Below, piece by piece: positions 1-7,378 of a DNA stretch of 35,491 nt. This DNA comes from JAAYDY01 sp964500225 (lineage in GTDB: Bacteria > Planctomycetota > Phycisphaerae > FEN-1346 > JAACEH01). Numbering within the stretch: the first letter of the stretch is position 1; every line of letters starts with the position of its first letter. Made by a program: the position numbers and the translations under genes. The stretch is taken from assembly GCA_964500225.1 (NCBI GenBank), contig CAZCOA010000027.1:1-35491 (forward strand), in the 5' to 3' direction. The notes beneath the pieces were generated by a model that was not told where the DNA came from, searched no databases, and worked only from the letters and a program-made list of their open reading frames with translations.

Positions 1-453
1 CCCCGCCACGCCGCCCAGCGACGCCATCAGCGCGCACGGCAACGCCAGCCGCAGATGCGCCAACCGAGCCTTGAGCAACCCCGGCCCGGCGGCCAGCGCC
101 CCGCCCAGCGCAATGAGCAGTCCCGTGGCACGCACAAAATCAATGTGAAATGGAAAGAAGCCCGCCACCAGCGGCACATAGAGCACGCCGCCGCCAACTC
201 CGGCCACCACGGCCAGAATGCCGACGGCAAAACAGAACCCGAACAGGATCAGCGACCATACCCACCATGGCCACACAGCATCATCACCACGAGGCACATC
301 GGCTGAAACCCGCTCGGCCGCAGTCGTCTCGGCATGGCCACCGGGAGGCGCCGCGTCGGGCGCCTGGGCCGGCGCCGGCACTGCCGCCAGCACCAGCACC
401 GCGGCCATCGCGCACAGTCGCAGCACCAAGCAGTGGACCGTGGCCAATTTCAT
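1..453 (-). CDS. TauE/SafE family permease, 3' end off the window
   Basis: The open frame runs from the ATG at 453 to the window edge (151 codons, no stop), so the C-terminal part is missing. GGAGG lies about 5 bases before the ATG. The protein starts with a signal-like hydrophobic stretch (residues about 10-30), then a polar linker, then a membrane segment leading into the glycine-rich GVGGGVLYVPL motif and an ATGLLIALGG segment. This pattern is typical of the first half of TauE/SafE (formerly DUF81) permeases, which export sulfite, sulfoacetate or related anions, or have unknown substrates. The N-terminal extension before the permease is seen in some members. The substrate cannot be told from the fragment. 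The gene diverges from the UvrA-like gene. Confidence 0.8.
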   Translation of the reverse strand, partial: MKLATVHCLVLRLCAMAAVLVLAAVPAPAQAPDAAPPGGHAETTAAERVSADVPRGDDAVWPWWVWSLILFGFCFAVGILAVVAGVGGGVLYVPLVAGFFPFHIDFVRATGLLIALGGALAAGPGLLKARLAHLRLALPCALMASLGGVAG

Positions 454-496
454 CCGACCCTCCAAAACACGACCCAACGACAGCCGACACGTCCCC

Positions 497-526
497 AGCG
501 TAGCGACCAGCCGCCGCGACGGTCAA
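497..526 (-). promoter_or_regulatory. Candidate sigma70-type promoter for the TauE gene
   Basis: On the minus strand, TTGACC (526-521) is followed after 18 bases by TACGCT (502-497), about 43 bases before the ATG at 453. The -35 is good and the -10 is weak, so this is a tentative call. Confidence 0.35.
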
Positions 527-552
527 GGCGCAAGTCATCGCCCGTCGCAAGA

Positions 553-581
553 TTGACACCGTGTCGGCGGCATGGTAAAGT
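553..581 (+). promoter_or_regulatory. Candidate sigma70-type promoter for the uvrA-like gene
   Basis: A perfect -35 TTGACA (553-558), a 17-base spacer and TAAAGT (576-581) lie 31 bases before the ATG at 613. This supports 613, rather than the much longer upstream open frame, as the real start. Confidence 0.6.
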
Positions 582-612
582 GGGGAATTCTCAGGTGGTC
601 TGGAAGGACGAC

Positions 613-3552
613 ATGAAGCCCGACAAGGCCAAGCGTACCCCATCAGCAGCCCCGGAAGCCCCCTGCTCCGCCCCCACGGGCAGCATTGCCGCCCAGGGGC
701 CGCAGACCGTCGCAACGGCCCGTGCCGTATCGCCCAACAGTCGCACCATCGACATCGTCGGTGCCAGAACCCATAATCTCAAGAACATCTCCACGCGCAT
801 TCCGCATCGGCAACTTACCGTGATTACGGGCGTCAGCGGTTCCGGCAAGTCGAGCCTGGCGTTCGACACTCTTTACGCCGAGGGCCAGATGCGCTATGTC
901 GAGAGTATGAGCGCTTACAGTCGCCAGTTCCTCGAACGTATGGCCCGTCCCGACGTGGACCATATTAGCGGCATCCTACCGGCCATCGCCCTGGAACAAA
1001 AGAACAGCGTCAAAAACGCTCGCAGCACCATCGGCACGGCCACAGAGATCAACGACTATCTGCGCCTCCTGTTCGCCAACGTCGGCACGACGATCTGCCC
1101 CGCCTGCGACAAACCGGTCGAACGTTTCACCGTCCAGCGCGCCGTTGAGCAGGTGTTCCAGCAGGCCACCGGCCGCCGCGTGCTCGTCACCGCCGAGGTC
1201 GGCATGGAGGGCATGAGCAGTTTCGCCAGTCTGAAGGCCGAACTCCAGCGAGGCGGGTTCACGCGTCTCCGCCTCGGCGACGACGTCCGCCGCCTCGAAG
1301 ACGTACATTTGAGCGACCTGGGCATCCAGAACGAGGGCGACGAGGCCTCCGTCCGCCGCCTGCGGCTGGAGGTGGTCGTGGACCGATTCGAGTGCCGCCC
1401 GGAAGACCACGCCCGCGCCGCCGAGGCCCTCGAAACCGCCTTCAAACTCGGTCGCGGGAGAGCCGCCGCCCGACCCGAAGGCGCCGAACCCATGCTCTTC
1501 GACACACGGTTCAACTGCGAGTCCTGCGGCCGCGAGTTCATCGACCCGCATCCCGACCTGTTCAGCTTCAACTCCGCCCTCGGCGCCTGCCCGACCTGCG
1601 AAGGATTCGGCCGCGTCAGCGGGCTGGACGAATCCAAGATCGTGCCCGACCCCATGCTCTCGATCAACCAAGGCGCCATCGCCCCGTGGAACACGCCGGC
1701 CTACCACGACATGCGACGCGAACTGAAGCGGGCCTGCCGTCGCCACGCCATCAACCCCGATGCCCCCTACAAGGACCTCTCCGCCGCCGCACGCAAGATC
1801 ATCTGGGACGGCGACGACGAGTATCCCGGCGTCAAGGGCTTCTTCGAGTGGCTCGAAACCAAACGCTATAAGGTCCACGTCCGCGTAATGATCGCCCGCT
1901 ATCGCGGCTACACGACCTGCCCAACGTGCCACGGACAACGACTCAGGCCCGAGGCCCTCTGCATCCGCATCGGCGGCAAGACCATCGCCGACGTCTGTAC
2001 CCTGTGCGTCAAGGATCTTCGCGCTTTCTTCGACGGCGTCCAGCTCTCCGGCGAAGCCGGCGAAAAGGCCCGTATCCTCCTCGCCGAGGTCCGCAACCGA
2101 CTCCGATACCTCGACGAGGTCGGCCTCGGGTACCTGACCCTCGACCGCCAGACACGCACCCTCTCCGGCGGCGAAGCGCAGCGCATCAACCTGGCCGGGG
2201 CCCTCGGTTCCAGCCTCACCAGCACCCTTTACGTACTCGACGAACCCACCGTGGGCCTCCATCCGCGCGACAGCCGACGACTGCTGGAGATCCTGCGGCA
2301 ACTGATCGACAAGGGCAACACCGTCGTCGTCGTCGAACACGATCCCGAGATCATCAGCGGCGCGCAGCACGTGATCGATCTCGGCCCCGGCGCCGGCGAG
2401 GCCGGCGGCGAGATTGTCTTTGAGGGGACATACGACGAACTCATTCGCCAGGACCGCAGCCCCACCGGTCGCTCCCTGCGGCACCATGCGCATCGCGCCA
2501 TCAGCCCCTACAACCGACGCCCGACGTCCTTCCTCACCATCCGTGGCGCCGCCGAGCACAACCTCAAGAACATCGACGTCGAAATCCCGCTCGGCGTCTT
2601 CACCTGTATCACCGGCGTCAGCGGCAGCGGCAAGAGCACCCTCGTCAACGATATCCTCTACCCCGCCTGGCAACGGCACACCGACCGTGCCGCCGCCCAG
2701 GACGTCGGTCGCCACGCCGCCATCGAGGGGTGGGAACAGATCGACGATGTCGTCCTCGTGGACCAGAGCCCCATCGGGCGCAGCACCCGAAGCAACGCCG
2801 TCACCTACGTCAAGGCCTACGACGAAATCCGCCGCCTCCTGGCAGCCACCGCACGTGCCCGCGTCGCCGGAGTCAAGGCCGGAGATTTCTCCTTCAATGT
2901 CGCCGGCGGACGCTGCGAAACCTGCAAAGGCGTCGGCACACTCACCTACGACATGTACTTCATGGCCGACGTCACCGTCGTGTGCAGCGAATGCAACGGC
3001 AAGAAGTTCCAGCGCAGGGTCCTCGACATCCGATACCGCAACAAGAACATCAACGACATCCTCGACATGACCGTCACCGAGGCCATCGCCTTCTTCGCCT
3101 CCGACCAGCGCATCGTCACGCGGCTCCAGCCGCTCGTGGACGTCGGCCTGGGATACCTCCGCCTCGGACAGAACACCGCCACCCTCTCCGGCGGTGAGGC
3201 CCAGCGCCTCAAACTCGCCTCGTTCCTCGCCGCCCAGAAGAAGGACAAGACCTGCCTCCTTCTGTTCGACGAACCGACCACCGGCCTTCACATGGCCGAC
3301 GTCCGCGTCCTGCTCCAGGTGTTCCAGCGCCTGGTCAACGCCGGACACACCCTGCTCGTCATCGAGCATAACCTCGACCTGATCACCCAGAGCGACTGGA
3401 TCATCGACATGGGCCCCGAGGGCGGCGACGAGGGCGGCCGCGTCGTCGCCGCCGGACCCGTCCGCGATGTCGCCCGATGCCAGGCCAGCCACACCGCCCG
3501 CTTCCTCCGCGACCGCATCCGCGCCGCTGAGGAAGAAAGCGACGAAAACTGA
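613..3552 (+). CDS. uvrA: UvrA-like excinuclease ABC subunit A (divergent)
   Basis: This 979-residue protein has the full UvrA architecture. UvrA is the DNA-damage-sensing ATPase of nucleotide excision repair. It shows a first Walker A GVSGSGKSS near residue 73, a UvrB-binding-like insert, and a CxxC...CxxC zinc module near 303 followed by LFSFN. A first signature LSGGEAQR lies near 517 with VLDEPTVGLHP after it. The second half has a Walker A near 668, a zinc module CETC...CSEC, a second LSGGEAQR near 858 and FDEPTTGLH. The start at 613 is favoured by GGAAGGA just upstream and by the promoter at 553-581. The open frame extends upstream to 334 but that part looks non-coding. Several normally invariant stretches differ (LEQKNSVKNARSTIGTATE, STRSNAVTY), so it may be a UvrA paralogue rather than the main UvrA. 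The uvrC start lies 31 kb away. Confidence 0.9.
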   Translation: MKPDKAKRTPSAAPEAPCSAPTGSIAAQGPQTVATARAVSPNSRTIDIVGARTHNLKNISTRIPHRQLTVITGVSGSGKSSLAFDTLYAEGQMRYVESMSAYSRQFLERMARPDVDHISGILPAIALEQKNSVKNARSTIGTATEINDYLRLLFANVGTTICPACDKPVERFTVQRAVEQVFQQATGRRVLVTAEVGMEGMSSFASLKAELQRGGFTRLRLGDDVRRLEDVHLSDLGIQNEGDEASVRRLRLEVVVDRFECRPEDHARAAEALETAFKLGRGRAAARPEGAEPMLFDTRFNCESCGREFIDPHPDLFSFNSALGACPTCEGFGRVSGLDESKIVPDPMLSINQGAIAPWNTPAYHDMRRELKRACRRHAINPDAPYKDLSAAARKIIWDGDDEYPGVKGFFEWLETKRYKVHVRVMIARYRGYTTCPTCHGQRLRPEALCIRIGGKTIADVCTLCVKDLRAFFDGVQLSGEAGEKARILLAEVRNRLRYLDEVGLGYLTLDRQTRTLSGGEAQRINLAGALGSSLTSTLYVLDEPTVGLHPRDSRRLLEILRQLIDKGNTVVVVEHDPEIISGAQHVIDLGPGAGEAGGEIVFEGTYDELIRQDRSPTGRSLRHHAHRAISPYNRRPTSFLTIRGAAEHNLKNIDVEIPLGVFTCITGVSGSGKSTLVNDILYPAWQRHTDRAAAQDVGRHAAIEGWEQIDDVVLVDQSPIGRSTRSNAVTYVKAYDEIRRLLAATARARVAGVKAGDFSFNVAGGRCETCKGVGTLTYDMYFMADVTVVCSECNGKKFQRRVLDIRYRNKNINDILDMTVTEAIAFFASDQRIVTRLQPLVDVGLGYLRLGQNTATLSGGEAQRLKLASFLAAQKKDKTCLLLFDEPTTGLHMADVRVLLQVFQRLVNAGHTLLVIEHNLDLITQSDWIIDMGPEGGDEGGRVVAAGPVRDVARCQASHTARFLRDRIRAAEEESDEN

Positions 3553-3576
3553 CCCCCCAACGCCGCCAAAGCACAA

Positions 3577-3606
3577 CGGACCGGCCGTCTTGCGACGACC
3601 GGTCCG
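3577..3606. terminator. Bidirectional hairpin between convergent genes
   Basis: CGGACCGG (3577-3584) pairs with CCGGTCCG (3599-3606). One mismatch separates this from an inner CGTC/GACG helix with a TTGC loop. It lies between the stops of the UvrA-like gene and the membrane-protein gene. There is no U tract on either side. Confidence 0.6.
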
Positions 3607-3643
3607 CCGATAGTCTCCTGAACGATCTGCGTCACGCACGCCA

Positions 3644-5065
3644 CTACGTCGCCGGGGCGTCCTCGCTGCCCGCCGACGCCTCCGTCGCCGGTTCCGGCTC
3701 CACCCGCGTCTCGTCGATCCGCTCAAGCCGATCCAGACCGTTCACGTCGTGCTCCTCGGGCACGTACACCTCGTCGATGTCCTTCTCGTCCACCATCCGT
3801 CGCAACAGGAAGTAGATGATCGTCTGGCTGGTGATGACGAAGCTCGGCAGGAACGAGACCATCAGGCCCAGCAGCACGCAGACGGCCACGCCGATCAGCA
3901 CCGCCCCGACATACTCCGTGCCGCCGGCCCCCTCAGGCATCGTAAACAACCGGTACAAGGTCGGCTCCGCCCAGAGGCGGCCGAGCTTGGCCTCCTGGCC
4001 GTCGGCGAAACAGAACACCTTGATCGCCGTGTACGGAATCCTGAGCACCAGGTACGCAAAGGCCCGCACCAGCACGAACGACAGGCACAGGTACACGAGG
4101 CAGAAGAGCGTGTAGAAGATGTACCGCCACGGCTTCGCGAAGACGTAGTTCACGCCGCGCGAAATGGCGTCGAAGGCGTCGCGACCTTCCACGGCGATGG
4201 CCGGCGCCTGAAGCCCCAGGCTCGACACGGCGAACAGCGCCAGCAGCGACAGGATGAAGCCCAGAATCAGGGCCAGGACAAACAGCAGGCCGAAGAGCAG
4301 TTCCCCCACCCAGGGAATCCACATCACCAGCGCCGCCGGCAGGAACACCACCAGGGCGATGATCGCAATGACAATCACCAACGCCAGCGGACTGGCCACC
4401 AGCGACACGTACCGCTTGCACGTGAAGGCCAGTGCCTCGCGGATCGACGGTTGCACGCCCGTGGCGAACTGGACTGCCGCCAGCCGTGCCGCCGCGCCGC
4501 CGAAAAACGCCCAGGCCAGCAACGCCACAGCCCAGTTGATCGCCGCGAACCATGGCGCTTCCGCCCAATACCGGCACGTCAACCGACAGACGTGCCGCAC
4601 CGCCTCCAGCGGACCGAACCAAAAACCCCGGCCACCAGTGCTGAGCCCGAGGAAAATGTTGGTGGACTCCTCCGGCCCAACCTTCACCAGGTACGCATTG
4701 TCGCCGTGCGTCTCTTTGAATCTGCGGATTGAACCTTCGCTACTCAACATCATCAGGCCAAGCTTGTAGTATTCGGTGCTGAGCATCTGCTCGGACCGCC
4801 CATTGGCCGGACGCTCGGCGATCGTGGTCCCCGTGGCCGCATGGTACACGTCCACCATATTCTGGCGGAACGACTGATCATAAACACTGGTCTTGAACAT
4901 CTGGTCCAACAGAATGCCGAGCCCGACCGTGACCGCCAGCGCGGCCAGACAGAGCACCAGCTTCGACGGCGGCCACAGGGCGATCCGGAATGTCCGCATC
5001 AGGTGCCCCACAGACAACAACCGGTCCCACTGGATGCCGCGGACGACCGTCTCGTGATCCGTCAT
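3644..5065 (-). CDS. Multi-pass membrane protein of unknown function
   Basis: I do not recognise a named family. The 473-residue protein starts at the ATG at 5065, preceded by AGGAGA. The open frame continues upstream to 5164, but that would include promoter sequence. Hydrophobic segments lie near residue 35-53, then after a roughly 120-residue polar domain at about 175-200, a long cluster at 225-300, and further segments near 330-355 and 400-435. The C-terminus is a charged, acidic tail that is probably cytoplasmic. The layout (short N-terminus, one membrane helix, soluble domain, then a helix bundle) suggests a scaffold or transport-related membrane protein, but no motif points to a substrate. 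It sits just downstream of the chaperone block, separated by a hairpin and its own promoter. Confidence 0.8.
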   Translation of the reverse strand: MTDHETVVRGIQWDRLLSVGHLMRTFRIALWPPSKLVLCLAALAVTVGLGILLDQMFKTSVYDQSFRQNMVDVYHAATGTTIAERPANGRSEQMLSTEYYKLGLMMLSSEGSIRRFKETHGDNAYLVKVGPEESTNIFLGLSTGGRGFWFGPLEAVRHVCRLTCRYWAEAPWFAAINWAVALLAWAFFGGAAARLAAVQFATGVQPSIREALAFTCKRYVSLVASPLALVIVIAIIALVVFLPAALVMWIPWVGELLFGLLFVLALILGFILSLLALFAVSSLGLQAPAIAVEGRDAFDAISRGVNYVFAKPWRYIFYTLFCLVYLCLSFVLVRAFAYLVLRIPYTAIKVFCFADGQEAKLGRLWAEPTLYRLFTMPEGAGGTEYVGAVLIGVAVCVLLGLMVSFLPSFVITSQTIIYFLLRRMVDEKDIDEVYVPEEHDVNGLDRLERIDETRVEPEPATEASAGSEDAPAT

Positions 5066-5146
5066 GGTCGATCTCCTGTCGATTGAGAAATCCGGCCGGC
5101 ACTCCCGACATGCTCGCCGCGCCGGTGGCGCGGCCGCCTGGGCGAC

Positions 5147-5174
5147 ATTATAGGGGGACCTCACTCGTCTTCAA
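5147..5174 (-). promoter_or_regulatory. Promoter for the membrane-protein gene
   Basis: On the minus strand TTGAAG (5174-5169), a 16-base spacer and a perfect TATAAT (5152-5147) lie about 82 bases before the ATG at 5065. The gene therefore probably has its own transcript. Confidence 0.6.
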
Positions 5175-5188
5175 GGCAAAATGGAACG

Positions 5189-5205
5189 CCCCGCAACCAG
5201 CGGGG
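5189..5205 (-). terminator. Hairpin terminator after yacG
   Basis: CCCCGC and GCGGGG enclose a 5-base loop. Read on the minus strand the stem is followed by GTTCCATTTTGCC, which is moderately U-rich. It lies between the yacG stop (5261) and the next promoter, so it probably ends the chaperone transcript. Confidence 0.55.
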
Positions 5206-5260
5206 GGCCACACTCCGAAGTGAAAGCCGGGCACGAGCCTACGTCCGGGAGCGCAGCCGG

Positions 5261-5497
5261 TCAGTTCTCCGACGGATCCCCGCGCAGCGGTGCGGCCGGC
5301 GGGGAAGGTCCATCCTCGGGCGACGACGCTTCGCCGAAGTCCCCTTCCTCCATCGGCCGCGAGATCACGTACCGACCGCTCAGCCAGCCGTGAAGGTCCG
5401 CCATTTTGCACCGTTCGCTGCAAAAAGGCATAAACGGCAAGTCCTCCAGCCGCTGGACCTCCACTTCCTGCCGGCAATAGGGACATCGCCATTTCAT
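5261..5497 (-). CDS. yacG: YacG-type zinc-binding protein (DNA gyrase inhibitor family)
   Basis: This 78-residue protein has the YacG zinc site: a CPYC knuckle near the N-terminus, then the PFCSERCKMADLHGWL stretch with the second cysteine pair, and a YVIS segment after it. E. coli YacG binds GyrB and inhibits gyrase; that role is family knowledge and is not visible here. The C-terminal third is low complexity and acidic, rich in Pro, Ser and Glu. The stop codon of the preceding FmdB-type gene lies 5 bases upstream of this ATG, so the two are almost certainly co-transcribed. No distinct promoter is visible between them. Confidence 0.88.
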   Translation of the reverse strand: MKWRCPYCRQEVEVQRLEDLPFMPFCSERCKMADLHGWLSGRYVISRPMEEGDFGEASSPEDGPSPPAAPLRGDPSEN

Positions 5498-5502
5498 CGT
5501 CG

Positions 5503-5805
5503 TCAGTCCGATTTCGTCGCCTTCGGCTTCTTCGCGGCGTCGCCCGACGGCTTGCTCTCGGACTTCGAGTCGCCGCCCGAAGACGACGACTTCTCCGCGC
5601 TGGCCTGCTTCTTGTACTCGCCCGACCGGTAGTCCGTGATGTAGAACCCCGACCCGCGGAAGATCAGCCCTGCCCCCGCTCCGATGAGCCGCCTGAGCTT
5701 ACGCTTCTTGCACTCCGGGCACATCGTCAACGGCTTGGCCGTCATCGACTGGAACTCTTCCAGCCGGTGACCACACTCCTGGCATTCATACTCGTACGTC
5801 GGCAT
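5503..5805 (-). CDS. FmdB family zinc ribbon protein
   Basis: The 100-residue product opens with MPTYEYECQECGH and continues with CPECKKRKLRRLIG. Together these are the two CxxC knuckles and flanking sequence of the FmdB/CxxC_CXXC_SSSS regulatory zinc ribbon. FmdB proteins are small putative regulators of unclear biochemical role. The GSGFYITDYRS segment after the ribbon is also family-typical. The C-terminal 40 residues are a Lys/Ser-rich, probably disordered tail. It lies 19 bases downstream of grpE and 5 bases upstream of yacG on the same strand, which puts two small zinc proteins at the end of the chaperone operon. Confidence 0.88.
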   Translation of the reverse strand: MPTYEYECQECGHRLEEFQSMTAKPLTMCPECKKRKLRRLIGAGAGLIFRGSGFYITDYRSGEYKKQASAEKSSSSGGDSKSESKPSGDAAKKPKATKSD

Positions 5806-5824
5806 AGCACACCTCGTCCTGACC

Positions 5825-6457
5825 TCAGTCTGACAACCCCTGCTCCGTCGCCGTCCCGCCGTCCTGATTCTTGCCGGCCTTCGGCCCCGGCTGCCGCGAC
5901 ACGATCACGCGACTCGGACGGATCACGCGGTCGTGCAACTGGTATCCTTCCTCGTGCACGTCGATCACCGTCTTGTCCGGGTGGTCGGGCGAGTCCATCT
6001 GCCCAACCGCCTCGTGATGGTTCGGGTCGAACGGCTTGCCCAGGGCGTCGATCCGCGTCACGTGGTGCTTCCGCAGGACGGCAAGCAACTGGTCATGAAC
6101 CAACTTCAACCCGTCGTGCAACCCGTTGAAGTCGCGCGTCTCTTCGGCCGCGCTCAGCGCCCGTTCGAAGTTATCAATCACCGGCAGGATGTCCAGCACG
6201 ATGCCCTGCATCGCATACCGGTCGGCCTGCTCCATCTGTCGCTCGATGCGCTTGCGCCGGTTGTCCATGTCGGCCAGCGCCCGACGAAGCAGGTCCACCT
6301 GCTCCCGCTGCTCCGCAAGCGCCTTGCGCAACGCCTCGGTCTCGTCGCCGGCATCCGCGGCATCACCGGGCGCAACCCCCTCGGCCGCAGGCGGCTCACT
6401 CGCCGACGGTTCATCCGCCTGCTGGTCTCGTTTGATCTCGTTTTCGTCCTGGCTCAC
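5825..6457 (-). CDS. grpE: GrpE nucleotide exchange factor
   Basis: GrpE releases ADP from DnaK. The 210-residue protein has an acidic, Glu/Ala-rich disordered N-terminus (about 1-45) and a long coiled-coil helix (about 45-100). The conserved region follows, with ILPVIDNFERAL and GKPFDPNHHEAVGQ, and then the beta domain ending in RPSRVIVSRQPG. Length is normal for the family. Its ATG overlaps the TGA of dnaJ by four bases (6454-6457), implying translational coupling. Having dnaJ directly upstream of grpE, with no dnaK between them, is a rearranged order compared with the common grpE-dnaK-dnaJ cluster. dnaK is not in this window. Confidence 0.95.
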   Translation of the reverse strand: MSQDENEIKRDQQADEPSASEPPAAEGVAPGDAADAGDETEALRKALAEQREQVDLLRRALADMDNRRKRIERQMEQADRYAMQGIVLDILPVIDNFERALSAAEETRDFNGLHDGLKLVHDQLLAVLRKHHVTRIDALGKPFDPNHHEAVGQMDSPDHPDKTVIDVHEEGYQLHDRVIRPSRVIVSRQPGPKAGKNQDGGTATEQGLSD

Positions 6458-7275
6458 TGCTTACCCCCGTTGGCGAAATACTTCGCCAGCCGCTCCAGAA
6501 AACCCTTCCGATCGGGCAACACCGATTTGCCCTCGCTCTCGGCATACTCGCGCAGCAATTCCCTCTGACGAGTCGTCAGCTTGCGCGGCACCTCCACGAT
6601 CACCTGCACCAGGATATCTCCGCTGCGATGCCCATGCAGGTCGGGCAACCCCTTGCCCGGCAGGCGGATCACCTCGCCCGATTGCGTTCCCGGCGGCAGC
6701 GTCAGCGTGTAAGGCCCCGTCAGCGTCGGCACCTGAATATCGCCCCCCAGGGCCGCCTGCGTGAAACTGATCGGCACCCGGCAGAACAGGTTGTTCCCGT
6801 CTCGCTCGAACATCGGGTCATCGGCCACATCGATCACGACGAACAGGTCGCCCCGCGGAGCGCCCGGCTCCCCGGCATCTCCCTGCCCCGCCAGACGAAT
6901 CTGCTGCCCGCTGTGAATCCCCGCCGGGATGCTCACCTCAATAGTCTTTCGCTGCGGCCGACGCCCATGGCCGTGGCAGTCCGGACACGGATTTCCGATC
7001 ACCGTGCCTCGACCGCCGCACTGCGGACAATCCGTGATCATCCGGAAGAATCCGCCACCGCGCTGCACCTTGCCCTGACCGCCGCACATCTTGCACTGCG
7101 ACGGCCTGGTGCCCGGCATCGCGCCGCTGCCGCCGCACGTGCTGCACAACTCCAGCCGCTTGACCTCCAGCGTACGGGTCGTCCCCGTGGCCACTTCGCG
7201 AAGCCGGATTTGCACCATCGCCCGCAGGCTCTGCCCCCGGGCCGGACCGCGGCTGTGCTGACCCTCGCCGAATCC
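6454..7275 (-). CDS. dnaJ: DnaJ chaperone, 5' part lost in the scaffold gap
   Basis: The frame is open from the gap edge at 7275. It encodes the end of the Gly/Phe-rich linker (GFGEGQHSRG), then the first beta-sandwich strand, and the complete zinc-finger domain with all four CxxCxGxG repeats (CSTCGGSG, CKMCGGQG, CPQCGGRG, CPDCHGHG). The substrate-binding C-terminal domains follow, including the GDLFVVIDV and LPGKGLPDLHGHRSGD segments. The J-domain with its HPD motif, which stimulates DnaK, is absent from the visible sequence and must lie in the gap. An internal ATG at 7218 is not the real start. The stop overlaps the grpE start. Confidence 0.95.
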   Translation of the reverse strand, partial: GFGEGQHSRGPARGQSLRAMVQIRLREVATGTTRTLEVKRLELCSTCGGSGAMPGTRPSQCKMCGGQGKVQRGGGFFRMITDCPQCGGRGTVIGNPCPDCHGHGRRPQRKTIEVSIPAGIHSGQQIRLAGQGDAGEPGAPRGDLFVVIDVADDPMFERDGNNLFCRVPISFTQAALGGDIQVPTLTGPYTLTLPPGTQSGEVIRLPGKGLPDLHGHRSGDILVQVIVEVPRKLTTRQRELLREYAESEGKSVLPDRKGFLERLAKYFANGGKQ

Positions 7276-7375
7276 NNNNNNNNNNNNNNNNNNNNNNNNN
7301 NNNNNNNNNNNNNNNNNNNNNNNNNNNNNNNNNNNNNNNNNNNNNNNNNNNNNNNNNNNNNNNNNNNNNNNNNNN
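7276..7375. other. Scaffold gap of exactly 100 N
   Basis: The run of 100 N is the conventional placeholder for a gap of unknown size. The missing dnaJ 5' end (J-domain plus most of the Gly/Phe linker, about 100 codons) cannot fit in 100 bases, so the true gap is longer. It could also hide other short sequence between groEL and dnaJ. Confidence 0.98.
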
Positions 7376-7378
7376 ACC

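Noticed and set aside
334..612. An N-terminal extension of the UvrA-like protein
   Set aside because: It would overlap the divergent TauE gene and both promoters. The extension is Arg/His/Gln-rich and not UvrA-like.
976..3726. A 916-codon open frame on the minus strand
   Set aside because: It lies antisense to the uvrA-like gene, is low in sequence complexity, and matches the mirror frame produced by GC-rich codon usage.
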